Assembly: GCA_947058225.1 (NCBI GenBank)
Contig: CAMSGF010000052.1
Coordinates: 1 to 6,302 of the forward strand
From: an uncultured Eubacteriaceae bacterium
GTDB lineage: Bacteria; Bacillota; Clostridia; Eubacteriales; Anaerofustaceae
Reading direction: 5' to 3'
DNA length: 6,302 bases
The position numbers were made by a program, and so were the translations under genes. This document shows positions 6,072-6,302 of the stretch, one piece after another; position 1 is the stretch's first letter; each line of letters begins with the position of its first letter. The notes beneath the pieces are model-generated. The model ran no database searches. It was not told where the DNA came from and worked only from the letters and a program-made list of their open reading frames with translations.

Positions 6072-6302
6072 ATGAGTTACATTATAAACGGAGGGAACTC
6101 ACTAAGTGGTGAGATAAAATTACAAGGGTGTAAAAACGCTGTACTTCCTATTTTAATTGGCTCTATATTAAATAGAGGTGAAAATATTATACATAATGTA
6201 CCATTGATTGAAGATGTTTTTACGATGAGGGAGATTCTTATTTCCCTTGGGTGCGAAGTGAAAATGTAGGAAATGGGCCACCCAAATTGTTGGTTTTGGG
6301 CC
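6072..6302 (+). CDS. murA: UDP-N-acetylglucosamine 1-carboxyvinyltransferase MurA, 3'-truncated with late frame loss
   Basis: Cytoplasmic enzyme that transfers enolpyruvate from PEP to UDP-GlcNAc, the first committed step of peptidoglycan synthesis and the fosfomycin target. Only the N-terminus is present: YIINGGNSLSGEIKLQGCKNAVLP contains the family Lys-Asn pair (Lys21-Asn22) that contacts substrate, and HNVPLIEDVFTMREILISLGCEVK is a typical continuation. The usual motif is GAKNA/S, so Cys20 is a mild variant. MurA is about 420 residues; here the frame meets TAG at 6267-6269 after 65 residues. Immediately after, another frame reads GGA AAT, giving the Gly-Asn expected after CEVKM, so a base is probably missing near 6267 and the rest of the gene lies beyond the window. 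GGAGGT (6061-6066) sits 5 nt before the ATG, an excellent ribosome binding site. Confidence 0.88.

Noticed and set aside
1..6302. CRISPR array, tRNA or rRNA gene, mobile element, defence or biosynthetic system
   Set aside because: I saw no regularly spaced repeats, cloverleaf-like sequence, transposase motif or terminal inverted repeats; apart from the murG-murA spacer the window is filled by conserved cell-wall genes.

Overview
The window is a stretch of a bacterial dcw (division and cell wall) gene cluster, read entirely on the + strand: murF (5' end missing), mraY, murD, a SEDS-family gene (ftsW or spoVE), murG, an AT-rich gap, and the first part of murA. The low GC content, strong AGGAGG-type ribosome binding sites, codon preference for A/T, the SEDS gene between murD and murG, and murA downstream of murG all suggest a low-GC Bacillota, most likely a member of the Clostridia. 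The species cannot be named from this sequence.

Layout. About 1-48 does not read as MurF and looks like unreliable contig-edge sequence. From 49 to 5686 five genes are packed tightly: murF and mraY abut with no gap, mraY-murD are separated by 13 nt, murD-ftsW by 91 nt (start re-assigned to 3462), and ftsW-murG by 11 nt. This looks like one co-transcribed unit, with possible extra promoter input in the 91-nt gap. From 5687 to 6071 lies a 385-nt, very AT-rich spacer. It holds a plausible intrinsic terminator right after murG, a 19-nt direct repeat whose second copy sits in a second, weaker hairpin, and a doubtful 71-codon reading frame. murA starts at 6072 behind a very good ribosome binding site, but its frame is lost about 35 nt before the window end.

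How the genes work together. MurF completes UDP-MurNAc-pentapeptide. MurD acts earlier on the same nucleotide chain, adding D-Glu. MraY moves the phospho-MurNAc-pentapeptide onto undecaprenyl phosphate (lipid I). MurG adds GlcNAc (lipid II). The SEDS protein polymerises lipid II outside the membrane. MurA is the first committed step, making UDP-GlcNAc-enolpyruvate. The order of genes does not follow the order of reactions, as is usual for dcw clusters.

I do not see a previously undescribed system here. The points most worth a second look are an apparent insertion of about 11 residues in MraY directly after the catalytic Asp pair, the duplicated terminator-like repeat around the orphan frame between murG and murA, and frame loss at both window ends that looks like sequence error and not true pseudogenes.
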